Source of the DNA: Phytohabitans aurantiacus
GTDB lineage: Bacteria; Actinomycetota; Actinomycetes; Mycobacteriales; Micromonosporaceae
Assembly (NCBI RefSeq): GCF_027923225.1
Contig: NZ_BSDI01000013.1
Location: forward strand, 32,226-96,225
Length of the DNA stretch: 64,000 nt
Direction: 5' to 3'
Shown: positions 51,386 through 59,020 of the stretch, in pieces
How the letters are laid out: each line of letters begins with the position of its first letter
How positions within the stretch are numbered: position 1 is the first letter of the stretch
Translations under genes and position numbers: made by a program
The notes under the pieces: model-generated
Seen by the model: only the letters and a program-made list of their open reading frames with translations
Database searches by the model: none
Told to the model about the DNA's origin: nothing

Positions 51386-51568
51386 ATGCGCGCAGGCAGA
51401 CTGGGCCGACTCGCCGGCTTGGTTCTGGCGCTGGCCGCTGTGGTTGTCGTCTCCACCGTGGGCTCCGGCGGTTTCACCACCATGGACTGGGACTGGGGCG
51501 CAGTGTGGACCGTGCCAGGTGTTGACGGTGGTTCCGGGGCGGGAGCCGGCAGCATCTTCGGGCTCTGA
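51386..51568 (+). CDS. Small secreted or membrane peptide, hypothetical
   Basis: A 60-aa ORF. An Arg-containing N-terminus and a hydrophobic helix (LAGLVLALAAVVVVSTVGSG, about 9-28) are followed by a short Trp/Asp/Gly-rich tail (DWDWGAVWTVPG). ATG 51386 has an AGGAG site. It ends 3 nt before the GGDEF-EAL gene, so the two form one operon. The signal-like helix suggests export. Nothing known matches. Confidence 0.65.
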   Translation: MRAGRLGRLAGLVLALAAVVVVSTVGSGGFTTMDWDWGAVWTVPGVDGGSGAGAGSIFGL

Positions 51569-51571
51569 GTC

Positions 51572-54103
51572 ATGGCCCAACGGCAGCGCGTCGGGCGCCG
51601 TTCGGCCAACCAGGCTTGGCTGATCACGGGCCCGCTGGTAGTTCTCGCGACGATCTGGGCAACAGCGATCGGGTTGGTCGACGGCCAACCGGCCGGAGCG
51701 TGGGCTGACGCTGGTCTCATCCTGGGCGTCTTCGTGGCCGCCGAGGTCGCGGTCTTCCACTTCGTGGTGCGCCGCCAGGGATACTTCATCACGATCAACG
51801 AGATCCCTCTGACGCTCGCGTTCTTCTACCTGCCGACGCTGATGGTGGTGTTCGTCTTCACGGTCGGCGCGATCATCACGCAGTTGCGTCGCCACAGCGC
51901 GCCGGTGAAGGCGGGATTCAACGTCGCGAAGACCGCCGCGGCGACGTCGCTCGCAGGCTTGGTGCTGCTGGCATTCCCCCCGATGGAGGGGGTGGGGCCG
52001 GGCACCTGGGGCATCCTCTTCGCGGCCGTGAGCACGAGCACCCTGGTTACGTTGGCCGCGGTGGCCGGCGTGCACACGCTGGTACAGGGGACGCAGGCGG
52101 GCATCGAGGTCTTGCGCACCGCCGGGATCGGGCTGATCACAGCGGCGATCAACGTGGTGGTCGGCCTGACGATCGTGATCGTCCTATCTGTGACGCTGTG
52201 GGCAGCGTTGTTGCTGGCCGCACTCGCCGTCGTGCTGGTGCTGGTCTACCGGTCATATGCGCGGTTCCTGCGCCAGCACAGGATGCTCTCCGATCTGTAC
52301 GACCTGACCCGGGCGATCAGCGAGGCGCCTCAGGGCGGGTCGCTCGCCGACGCGCTGCTGGGTCGCGTGCGCGCCATGATGCAGGCCGAGTACGCGACGC
52401 TGTGGCTGCCCGCGCAGGGGCGGCACCCGGAGGTGTTGCTCTCCGCACGCGTCGATGATTCCGGACTCCTCGACATCGCGCCGGCGCCCGCAGAAGTGCG
52501 GGCCCTGGTAAGGAAGGATGGCGGCCAGACGGTCGCTCTCGGCGCCCGGCTCGGTGGCGACGAAGGCTTGCGACAGACGCTCCGCGAGGCGCGGGTCAAG
52601 GATGTCATCATCACGCCGCTGCGCTCTGGCCGGGCGGTCGTGGGCAGTCTCGAAGTGGTCAACCGGATGGGCGACCTCGGCCAGTTCACGAGCGGCGACG
52701 TGCGGATGCTCGAGACGATCGCCGCTCACACCGGTGTCGCGGTGGAAAACTCGCGGCTCGTCGACCGGTTGCGCTACGACGCCTACCACGACGGCCTCAC
52801 CGCCCTCGCCAACCGCCGGCGCATCACCGAAGCGCTGGAAGAGTCGGTCGCGGTGCGCGCGCCCGGCGAGGTGGTCGCGGTACTGCTCTTCGACATCGAC
52901 CGGCTGCGCGACGTCAACGAGTCACTCGGGCACGCCGCCGGCGACAAGCTGCTCGCCGAGGTGGCCAGCCGGCTGCGCCGGCACGCTCCGCCGGCCGCCC
53001 TGGTGGGACGCGTCGGTGGCGACGAGTTCGTGGTCAACCTGCGGGCCGAGAGCGCCGAGGCGGCCACCGACCTGGCCATCCAACTGCGCGAGCAGGTCCG
53101 CGATCCCATGGTGTTCGGCGCGCTGACGCTCGACGTCGACATGGCCATCGGTGTCGCCGTCCATCCTGATCACGGAAGCGACCCCGCGACGCTGCTGCAG
53201 CGTGCCGACGTGGCCGCGACGTCCGCCAAGGCCATGCCCGGTGGAGTCCAGCTTTTCAGCGCGGGCTTGGAGTCGCGGTCGGTGCGCCGCCTGGAGCTCG
53301 CCGGCGACCTGCGCCGGGCGCTCGACAACGACGATCTCGAGGTGTACTTCCAGCCGAAGGTGCTGCTGACCGACCGCCGCCTGGTGGGTGTCGAGTGCCT
53401 CGCACGGTGGGAGCACCCCGCGCATGGCGCGGTGGCGCCGGAAGACTTCGTCGCCGTCGCGGAGCACACCGGCCAGCTCGGCCGGCTCACCGAAGCGGTG
53501 CTCAGGGAAGGGCTACGGCGCTGCCGAGACTGGGCCGACGCCGACCGCCCGCTCTCCGTCGCGGTCAACCTTTCTCCTCGTACTCTCATCGACCCGGGCT
53601 TCCCGGCGCGGGTGGAGGCCCTTCTGGGCGAGTACGGGGTGGCACCCGAGCAGGTCACCTTCGAAATCAAGGAAGACAGCGTCGTCGGGCCGACCGAGCG
53701 CCCGATGCCCACCTTGCGCCGGCTGCGCGACCTGGGCGTACGGCTCTCGGTCGACGACTTCGGCACCGGGTACTCGTCACTGTCCTATCTGCGCCGCCTG
53801 CCAGTACACGAGGTGAAGATCGACCGGACCTTCGTGCAGGGCATGGCGACCGACCCCGGCGACCTGGCGATCGTGCGGGCCGTGGTGGCGCTGTCGCTGC
53901 AGTTCGGGCTGACCGTGGTGGCCGAGGGCGTCGAGAGTGAGCTGACGCTGGAGCTGCTCAAGGAGATGGGCTGCGAGGTCGGGCAGGGCTTCCTCTTCAG
54001 CCGTCCGCTGCCGTACGAGCGGCTGGAGGCGTGGTTCGGTGCGCGTACCGAATCGGAGCCCACGCCGCTCGGCGAGGTCCGCCGTCTGCGGGCCGTGACT
54101 TAG
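51572..54103 (+). CDS. Membrane GAF-GGDEF-EAL c-di-GMP turnover protein
   Basis: An 843-aa protein. About six membrane helices (residues 15-230) form an N-terminal sensor, followed by a GAF-like domain (about 245-395). A GGDEF domain has intact GGDEF (482-486) and can in principle make c-di-GMP. An EAL domain has signature ECL (608-610) instead of EAL but keeps the other metal and catalytic residues: NLSP, FEIKED, DDFGTGYSSL, KIDRTFV, VAEGVES and QGFLFSRPLP. Both activities are therefore plausible; many such tandem proteins have one dominant. Operon with the small peptide. Confidence 0.93.
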   Translation: MAQRQRVGRRSANQAWLITGPLVVLATIWATAIGLVDGQPAGAWADAGLILGVFVAAEVAVFHFVVRRQGYFITINEIPLTLAFFYLPTLMVVFVFTVGAIITQLRRHSAPVKAGFNVAKTAAATSLAGLVLLAFPPMEGVGPGTWGILFAAVSTSTLVTLAAVAGVHTLVQGTQAGIEVLRTAGIGLITAAINVVVGLTIVIVLSVTLWAALLLAALAVVLVLVYRSYARFLRQHRMLSDLYDLTRAISEAPQGGSLADALLGRVRAMMQAEYATLWLPAQGRHPEVLLSARVDDSGLLDIAPAPAEVRALVRKDGGQTVALGARLGGDEGLRQTLREARVKDVIITPLRSGRAVVGSLEVVNRMGDLGQFTSGDVRMLETIAAHTGVAVENSRLVDRLRYDAYHDGLTALANRRRITEALEESVAVRAPGEVVAVLLFDIDRLRDVNESLGHAAGDKLLAEVASRLRRHAPPAALVGRVGGDEFVVNLRAESAEAATDLAIQLREQVRDPMVFGALTLDVDMAIGVAVHPDHGSDPATLLQRADVAATSAKAMPGGVQLFSAGLESRSVRRLELAGDLRRALDNDDLEVYFQPKVLLTDRRLVGVECLARWEHPAHGAVAPEDFVAVAEHTGQLGRLTEAVLREGLRRCRDWADADRPLSVAVNLSPRTLIDPGFPARVEALLGEYGVAPEQVTFEIKEDSVVGPTERPMPTLRRLRDLGVRLSVDDFGTGYSSLSYLRRLPVHEVKIDRTFVQGMATDPGDLAIVRAVVALSLQFGLTVVAEGVESELTLELLKEMGCEVGQGFLFSRPLPYERLEAWFGARTESEPTPLGEVRRLRAVT

Positions 54104-54181
54104 GTCCAGACGTAAGCCTCGACACGGCCTATCCGATTTCCTGTCGCGGAGGCTGCCGTGTACTCTTACCCCTGCGCACGC

Positions 54182-54254
54182 GCCCCCTTAGCTCAGTCGG
54201 CAGAGCGTCTCCATGGTAAGGAGAAGGTCTACGGTTCGATTCCGTAAGGGGGCT
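54182..54254 (+). tRNA. tRNA-Thr (GGT anticodon)
   Basis: 73-nt cloverleaf. Acceptor GCCCCCT pairs AGGGGGC (54247-54253), D-arm GCTC/GAGC, anticodon stem TCTCC/GGAGA with loop ATGGTAA (GGT), T-arm TACGG-TTCGATT-CCGTA. CCA not encoded. Confidence 0.95.
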
Positions 54255-54279
54255 CAGCGGGTCACCTTGGGCCCAACGC

Positions 54280-54352
54280 GGCGGTGTAGCTCAGATGGCA
54301 GAGCAAGCGGCTCATAATCGCTGTGTCGCCGGTTCAAGTCCGGCCACCGCTA
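54280..54352 (+). tRNA. tRNA-Met (CAT anticodon, elongator type)
   Basis: 73-nt cloverleaf. Acceptor GGCGGTG pairs CACCGCT (first pair G-U), D-arm GCTC/GAGC, anticodon stem AGCGG/TCGCT with loop CTCATAA (CAT), T-arm GCCGG-TTCAAGT-CCGGC. The three G-C pairs of the initiator anticodon stem are lacking, so elongator Met (or, less likely, lysidine-modified Ile) is favoured. Confidence 0.93.
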
Positions 54353-54362
54353 CGCACGAGAC

Positions 54363-54388
54363 GGGCGCCGGTTGGCGCCCACTTTGCG
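54363..54388 (+). terminator. Intrinsic terminator after tRNA-Met
   Basis: GGGCGCC-GGTT-GGCGCCC (54363-54380), 7-bp stem, 4-nt loop, then ACTTTGCG. It lies 10 nt after the tRNA. Confidence 0.65.
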
Positions 54389-54446
54389 TGTCCGGGTACT
54401 CTCGTACGCCGGTAGGTTAGTCCGTTAGCGAGGAAGGCACTCCGCC

Positions 54447-54614
54447 GTGGCCAAGGCGACCGACGTCCGTCCCAAGATCACTATGGCGTGTGTGGAGTGC
54501 AAGGAGCGCAACTACATCACGCGCAAGAACCGTCGCAACGACCCGGACCGCATCGAGCTGAAGAAGTTCTGCCCGCGTTGCGGCAAGCACACCGCACACC
54601 GCGAGACTCGATAG
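54447..54614 (+). CDS. rpmG: 50S ribosomal protein L33 (zinc-binding form)
   Basis: A 55-aa protein from GTG 54447 (Shine-Dalgarno AGGAAGG). It contains CVECKERNY and FCPRCGKHTAH, the four Cys of the zinc-ribbon C+ form. Actinobacteria often have a second, Cys-free copy elsewhere, exchanged under zinc starvation. It heads the hadA-hadB block. Confidence 0.96.
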   Translation: MAKATDVRPKITMACVECKERNYITRKNRRNDPDRIELKKFCPRCGKHTAHRETR

Positions 54615-54648
54615 GTTGAAAGGGCCTGCTGCCGGTAAGTTCGGCGGC

Positions 54649-55095
54649 ATGCCCTTGGACCCGTCCTTCGCCGGTCGCAGCTATCCGCCGACCGCTTCTT
54701 ACCAGGTCGGCCGCGAAAAGATTCGTGAGTTCGCGACTGCCATCGGTGCCGCCGACGACCTGCATCACGACCCCGAGGCCGCGCGCGCGGCGGGCTATGC
54801 CGACGTCGTCGCGCCGCCCACCTTCGCAGTCGTGATCACGATGGCGGCCAACCGCCAGATCGTCGACGACCCGGAGCTGGGCGTCGACTACAGACGTGTG
54901 GTGCACGGCGACCAGCGCTTCGAGTACACCCGGCCGATCGTCGCCGGTGATGAGCTGGTCTCCACCAACACGATCGAGGAGATTCGGTCGCGGGGCGGGC
55001 ACGACTTCCTGACCATGCGCACCGACGTCGCGTCGGCATCCGGTGATCTGGTGGTCACGGCTTGGTCCAAGCTCGTCGTGCGCGGGGAGGGCTGA
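54649..55095 (+). CDS. hadA: MaoC/HadA-like (3R)-hydroxyacyl dehydratase subunit A
   Basis: A 148-aa hot-dog-fold protein. The VGREKIREFATAIGA segment and the DDLHHDPEAARAAGY...PPTFAVV region match the HadA/HadC N-terminal half-fold; the catalytic Asp-His loop is not canonical, as expected for the non-catalytic partner. ATG 54649 is preferred over TTG 54616. The next gene starts 1 nt after the stop; together they would form the heterodimeric dehydratase. Confidence 0.88.
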   Translation: MPLDPSFAGRSYPPTASYQVGREKIREFATAIGAADDLHHDPEAARAAGYADVVAPPTFAVVITMAANRQIVDDPELGVDYRRVVHGDQRFEYTRPIVAGDELVSTNTIEEIRSRGGHDFLTMRTDVASASGDLVVTAWSKLVVRGEG

Positions 55096-55096
55096 C

Positions 55097-55489
55097 ATGG
55101 AGCTGCCGGTTCAGACGTTTCGCGTGACCCGGGCCGACCTCGTCCGGTACGCGGGTGCCTCGGGTGACTTCAACCCGATCCACTGGAGCGAGCGGTTCGC
55201 CACCAAGGTCGGCCTTCCGGGCGTGATCGCGCATGGCATGTACACGATGGCGCTGGTCGGTCGCGCGGTGACCGCCTGGGCCGGGTCCGCGGACGCCGTG
55301 GTCGATTTCAGCGTGCGATTCAGCCGGCCGGTGCCGGTTCCTGACGACGACGAGGGCACCGAACTAGAGGTCCGAGGCGTGGTCAAGGGCCAGACCGAGG
55401 CGGGGCTGACGCAGATCGATGTCACCGCGACCTGCCGTGGCGAGAAAGTGCTGTCCCAGGCCAGAGCGTTGGTGCGCCGACCCGCCTAG
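55097..55489 (+). CDS. hadB: MaoC/HadB-like (3R)-hydroxyacyl dehydratase, catalytic subunit
   Basis: A 130-aa hydratase-2 hot-dog protein. The catalytic motif GASGDFNPIHWSERFA (Asp and His) and GVIAHGMYTMAL are intact. In mycobacteria HadAB dehydrates acyl-ACP in mycolate elongation; an organism of this type probably lacks mycolates, so another fatty-acid role is likely (inference). It precedes tRNA-Trp. Confidence 0.9.
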   Translation: MELPVQTFRVTRADLVRYAGASGDFNPIHWSERFATKVGLPGVIAHGMYTMALVGRAVTAWAGSADAVVDFSVRFSRPVPVPDDDEGTELEVRGVVKGQTEAGLTQIDVTATCRGEKVLSQARALVRRPA

Positions 55490-55495
55490 CCCAGG

Positions 55496-55525
55496 TTGGG
55501 AAACTCAGGTGTCTACCCGTACACT
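55496..55525 (+). promoter_or_regulatory. Candidate promoter for tRNA-Trp-secE-nusG
   Basis: TTGGGA (55496-55501) and TACACT (55520-55525) are 18 nt apart, 60 nt upstream of the tRNA. Both are close to sigma-70-type hexamers. Confidence 0.45.
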
Positions 55526-55585
55526 GGTCCGCCGTGGGGTAGTAACCCCTGCCCGAGCGCGCCTCGGGCGGGTAACTGCCCCCAC

Positions 55586-55658
55586 AGGGGTGTGGCGCAA
55601 TTGGCAGCGCAGCGGTCTCCAAAACCGCAGGTTGCAGGTTCGAGTCCTGTCGCCCCTG
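55586..55658 (+). tRNA. tRNA-Trp (CCA anticodon)
   Basis: 73-nt cloverleaf. Acceptor AGGGGTG pairs CGCCCCT (55651-55657), discriminator G, D-arm GCGC/GCGC, anticodon stem GCGGT/ACCGC with loop CTCCAAA (CCA), T-arm GCAGG-TTCGAGT-CCTGT. Its position before secE is conserved in actinobacteria. Confidence 0.96.
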
Positions 55659-55769
55659 CGCCTAAGGCCTGACCGGCCCCGGGGTTGGTCCCGCCGGCTG
55701 TAGCTGGTCGTGGTCCTTCCTCAGCCGGTGGGTCGCCGCCGCAGTACCCAACGACCCACGGAGGGCGAA

Positions 55770-56165
55770 GTGGCCGACAGAAATCGGCGCGACGACGACG
55801 ATGCCGTCGACGACCTCGACGAGTCCTTCGACGACGCTGTCGACGACGACGCCGACGACGAGGATGACGCCGACGAGCCGGTCTCGCGCGGTGGCACCGC
55901 CACTCGGGCGCGCCCAAAGGCGGAGCCGACCGACAAGCCGAAGGCCAAGAAAGACGTCTCCCGGGTCGGAATCTTCGGGCGGCTGGTGCGGTTCGTCCGC
56001 GAGGTCGTGGCTGAGCTGCGTAAGGTCATCTGGCCGACGCGCAGGGAGCTGCTGACCTACACCGCAGTTGTGGTCGTGTTCGTCGCATTCATGCTGGCGA
56101 TCGTGGCCCTGCTGGACTACGGGTTCGCCAAGGGCGTGCTGTTCGTCTTCGGCAACCAGGAATAA
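55770..56165 (+). CDS. secE: Preprotein translocase subunit SecE
   Basis: A 131-aa protein. A long Asp-rich N-terminal extension (about 1-70), unusual among bacteria but common in actinobacteria, precedes the conserved helix VRFVREVVAELRKVIWPTRRELLTYT and one membrane helix (about 92-115). It stabilises SecY. GTG 55770 follows a GAGGG site. Confidence 0.95.
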   Translation: MADRNRRDDDDAVDDLDESFDDAVDDDADDEDDADEPVSRGGTATRARPKAEPTDKPKAKKDVSRVGIFGRLVRFVREVVAELRKVIWPTRRELLTYTAVVVVFVAFMLAIVALLDYGFAKGVLFVFGNQE

Positions 56166-56185
56166 CAACACGGAAGTGAGCGAGC

Positions 56186-56902
56186 GTGCCTGAGTACGAC
56201 GAGACCGCTGAAATCGCCGACGAGCAGTCCTCGGTGGCCACCGCCGCCGACGACCGCGTCGTGGCCGACAGCGAGCCGGAGTACGCGCCGGTCGCAGAGC
56301 CGGACGGCGACTTCGACCCGGTCGCCGAGCTGCGCCAGAAGCTGCGCTACGCGCCGGGCGACTGGTACGTGGTGCACTCGTACGCCGGCTACGAAAACAA
56401 GGTCAAGACCAACCTCGAGACGCGCATCACGAGCCTCGACATGGAGGATTACATCTTCCAGGTCGAGGTACCGACCCGCGAAGAGGTCGAGGTCAAGAAC
56501 GGCAAGCGCCTGCAGGTGCAGAACAAGGTCTTCCCCGGCTACATCCTGGTCCGCATGGAGTTGACCCCGGAGTCGTACTCCTGCGTGCGGAACACCCCGG
56601 GCGTCACCGGCTTCGTCGGTGCGACCGACCGTGCCGATCGCCCGGCGCCCCTGTCGCTCGACGAGGTGCTGAAGTGGCTGGCGCCGGCGGTCGAGACCGA
56701 GCAGAAGAAGGCCAAGCCCGAGGTCAAGGTGCTCGACTTCGAGGTGGGCGACTCGGTGACCGTCACCGACGGCGCGTTCGCGTCGCTGCCCGCGACGATC
56801 AGCGAGATCAACGCCGATCAGCAGAAGCTCAAGGTGCTGGTATCGATCTTCGGTCGTGAGACCCCGGTCGAGCTCAACTTCAACCAGGTCGCGAAGATCT
56901 AA
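56186..56902 (+). CDS. nusG: Transcription elongation/termination factor NusG
   Basis: A 238-aa factor from GTG 56186. An acidic N-terminal extension (about 1-55) is followed by the NGN domain (WYVVHSYAGYENKVKTNLE...) and a C-terminal KOW domain (EVGDSVTVTDGAFASLPATI). It binds the RNA polymerase clamp and couples it to ribosomes or Rho. It follows secE by 20 nt. Confidence 0.97.
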   Translation: MPEYDETAEIADEQSSVATAADDRVVADSEPEYAPVAEPDGDFDPVAELRQKLRYAPGDWYVVHSYAGYENKVKTNLETRITSLDMEDYIFQVEVPTREEVEVKNGKRLQVQNKVFPGYILVRMELTPESYSCVRNTPGVTGFVGATDRADRPAPLSLDEVLKWLAPAVETEQKKAKPEVKVLDFEVGDSVTVTDGAFASLPATISEINADQQKLKVLVSIFGRETPVELNFNQVAKI

Positions 56903-57065
56903 TCGGTCTGCGCTACGCTTGAACGTCGGCCTGCGGCCGCGTTGCCTGCATTCGGGCAAGGGTGCGAAGCGCCCGCCCGGGGAGATGATCCGTGCGCGCC
57001 CGCGGCCGCCAGTTTGTGTGCTGGCCGTGCGGCCGGCACGTCACCACCACCGCCCAGGAAGAGAC

Positions 57066-57500
57066 ATGCCTCCGAAGAAGAAGAAGCTCGTCAAGACGTT
57101 CACGCTTCAGCTCCCGGCGGGCCAGGCCACCCCGGCGCCGCCGGTCGGCCCGGCGCTCGGTCAGCACGGCGTCAACATCATGGAGTTCTGCAAGGCGTAC
57201 AACTCCCAGACCGAGTCGCAGCGCGGCGACATCGTCCCGGCTGAGATCAGCGTGTACGAGGACCGCTCGTTCACGTTCGTGCTGAAGACGCCCCCCGCCG
57301 CCCGCCTGCTGATCAAGGCTGCTGGCGTGCAGAAGGGCTCCGGCGTCCCGCACACCGACAAGGTCGGCTCGGTCACCCGCGCCCAGCTGCGCGAGATCGC
57401 CGAGAAGAAGATGGCGGACCTCAACGCCAACGACGTCGAGCAGGCCGCGAAGATCATCGCCGGCACTGCCCGGTCGATGGGTATCACCGTCAAGGACTGA
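57066..57500 (+). CDS. rplK: 50S ribosomal protein L11
   Basis: A 144-aa protein of the GTPase-associated centre. It has LQLPAGQATPAPPVGPALGQHGVNI and the C-terminal RNA-binding segment SVTRAQLREIAEKKMADLNA...GTARSMGI. ATG 57066 follows GGAAGAG. It is the target of thiopeptide-type antibiotics in related species. Confidence 0.98.
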   Translation: MPPKKKKLVKTFTLQLPAGQATPAPPVGPALGQHGVNIMEFCKAYNSQTESQRGDIVPAEISVYEDRSFTFVLKTPPAARLLIKAAGVQKGSGVPHTDKVGSVTRAQLREIAEKKMADLNANDVEQAAKIIAGTARSMGITVKD

Positions 57501-57561
57501 AAAGCCCGCTACGTGGGAGGGCCGCGCACCGGCCCGCCAATGACCACAGGAGAAACAAGCA

Positions 57562-58272
57562 ATGCAGCGCAGCAAGAGCTACCGCAAGGCACTCGAGCAG
57601 ATCGACCGCAGCCAGCTCTACACCCCGGTTGAGGCGATCAAGCTCGCCAAGGAGACGTCGCCGACCAAGTTCGACGCCACGGTCGAGGTCGCCATGCGCC
57701 TCGGCGTCGACCCCCGGAAGGCTGACCAGATGGTCCGCGGCACGGTCAACCTGCCGCACGGCACCGGTAAGACCGCCCGCGTGATCGTCTTCGCGGCAGG
57801 CGCGAAGGCGGAGGAGGCAGCCGCCGCTGGCGCCGACGAGGTCGGCACCGACGAGCTGGTCGCCCGCATTCAGGAGGGCTGGCTGGAGTTCGACGCGGCG
57901 ATCGCCACGCCGGACCAGATGGCCAAGATCGGTCGGATCGCGCGGATCCTGGGCCCGCGCGGTCTTATGCCGAACCCCAAGACCGGCACGGTGACCATGG
58001 ATGTCACCAAGGCGGTTACCGAGATCAAGGGCGGAAAGATCACCTTCCGGGTGGACAAGCACTCCAACCTGCACCTGATCATCGGCAAGGCGTCGTTCGC
58101 CGAAGACAAGCTCCTCGAGAACTACGCCGCCGTCCTCGACGAGGTGCTGCGGGTCAAGCCGTCCGCGGCCAAGGGCAAGTACCTGAGGAAGGTCACGGTC
58201 GCGACGACGATGGGGCCCGGCGTGCCGGTCGACCCCAACGTGACGCGTAACGTCGCCGAGGTCGAGAGCTAG
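57562..58272 (+). CDS. rplA: 50S ribosomal protein L1
   Basis: A 236-aa L1-stalk protein. KFDATVEVAMRLGVDPRKADQMVRG and GRIARILGPRGLMPNPKTGTV are complete. In many bacteria L1 represses its own operon by binding the mRNA leader; such a site is not analysed here. An ATG follows AGGAGAA at short distance. B4 and C repeats follow. Confidence 0.98.
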   Translation: MQRSKSYRKALEQIDRSQLYTPVEAIKLAKETSPTKFDATVEVAMRLGVDPRKADQMVRGTVNLPHGTGKTARVIVFAAGAKAEEAAAAGADEVGTDELVARIQEGWLEFDAAIATPDQMAKIGRIARILGPRGLMPNPKTGTVTMDVTKAVTEIKGGKITFRVDKHSNLHLIIGKASFAEDKLLENYAAVLDEVLRVKPSAAKGKYLRKVTVATTMGPGVPVDPNVTRNVAEVES

Positions 58273-58287
58273 TCGCCGTTCTCCGTC

Positions 58288-58363
58288 GATCAAGGGCAAA
58301 TGCACGTGGTTCGATCTCAAATCCATGTGCATTTGCCCTTGATCGATACGATCTTCCTTGATC
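58288..58363 (-). repeat. Family B 76-nt composite palindrome, copy B4
   Basis: Left arm 58288-58309 (GATCAAGGGCAAATGCACGT GG), 13-nt loop with GATC, right arm 58323-58344 and outer half-site ending CCTTGATC at 58363. Offset 19 nt, total 76 nt, same orientation as B2. AAATGC faces GCATTT. Confidence 0.9.
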
Positions 58364-58403
58364 GACGCCCAGCCGGGGCGCCGCCCCCTCCAAACCAGAA
58401 TCT

Positions 58404-58463
58404 GAGCTACCGCGATGTTCGTCGCGGTCCAGACCGCTGCTCCCGCGGCCTCACCCGCCGCGT
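58404..58463. repeat. Family C 60-nt repeat, copy C2
   Basis: Starts GAGCTACCGCGATGTTCGTC; 50 of 60 positions match C1. It forms an imperfect inverted repeat with C3, 140 nt away, about 50 of 60 positions complementary. Confidence 0.75.
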
Positions 58464-58602
58464 GTGGTCGCGCTCACCCCTCTTCGTCGCCTCGCCGCCC
58501 GCGCTCAAGGTCCCGACGAAGTCGCTGATTTTTGTTGCCTCGACCGCACTCGAAGGCCGCAGTTTCATGGATCGCGCCGCAACGCGAGCGCGGGGCTGGA
58601 GA

Positions 58603-58662
58603 CCGCGGAGGATGCGGCCGCGGGAGCAGCGATCCGGACCACGACGGGCATCGCGGTAGCCC
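58603..58662. repeat. Family C 60-nt repeat, copy C3 (inverted)
   Basis: Its reverse complement begins GGGCTACCGCGATGCCCGTC and follows C2 with about ten mismatches over 60. C2 and C3 could fold into a long stem in RNA or be a pair of ends around the 139-nt interval. Confidence 0.75.
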
Positions 58663-58845
58663 ACTATTTCTTGGAAGAGATCGACTACTCCCCAGGCGTT
58701 CCCACCGACGGCGCGGTCCCCTGTGATGGGGAACGCGCCGTTCGCGATTTGGAGGCACGCGGGGAGGCCGCGTATTCTTCGATCCGAAACTGGATGATGC
58801 AGGCAGGGATTCCCTGCGAGGCATCGTGCAGTTTCTAGAACCACC

Positions 58846-59020
58846 CGAAGACCGCTGGTCACCACGCATTGCGTGGTCGAAGGTCCCGCCTCGACGGGGC
58901 GACCCGCGCAGGGCGGTGTACGAACCGCGTGACCATGTCTCGCCCCGTGCGCCCCTTGCGCCGGGGCGTTTCTCGTTGTCGGGCCTGGCTGCACCAGCCT
59001 GGAGCAACGAGAGGAGGGAC
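58846..59020 (+). promoter_or_regulatory. L10-type ribosomal leader with attenuator hairpin
   Basis: The segment GAAGACCGCTGGTCACC...GGTCGAAGGTCC upstream of rplJ resembles the actinobacterial L10 leader that binds L10(L12)4 for autogenous control. A CGCCCCG/CGGGGCG stem (58941-58947 with 58962-58968) followed by TTTCTCGTTGT looks like an attenuator. The match is by memory of the family, not by a covariance search. Confidence 0.55.

Larger units (their letters stand above)
58273..58845. other. rplA-rplJ spacer filled with repeats, no supported gene
   Basis: 573 bp without a convincing CDS. It contains B4 (58288-58363), C2 (58404-58463), C3 (58603-58662, inverted) and a strong hairpin GGCGCGGTCCCC-TGTGA-TGGGGAACGCGCC (58712-58741). 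Frames here are short, lack start signals and share a peptide only because of the C repeats. Confidence 0.6.

Noticed and set aside
58464..58838. Frames of ~120-195 residues in the rplA-rplJ spacer sharing a YRDxRRGPDRCSRG peptide
   Set aside because: The shared peptide comes from translation of repeats C2 and C3 on opposite strands; no start signal or family match supports a gene.
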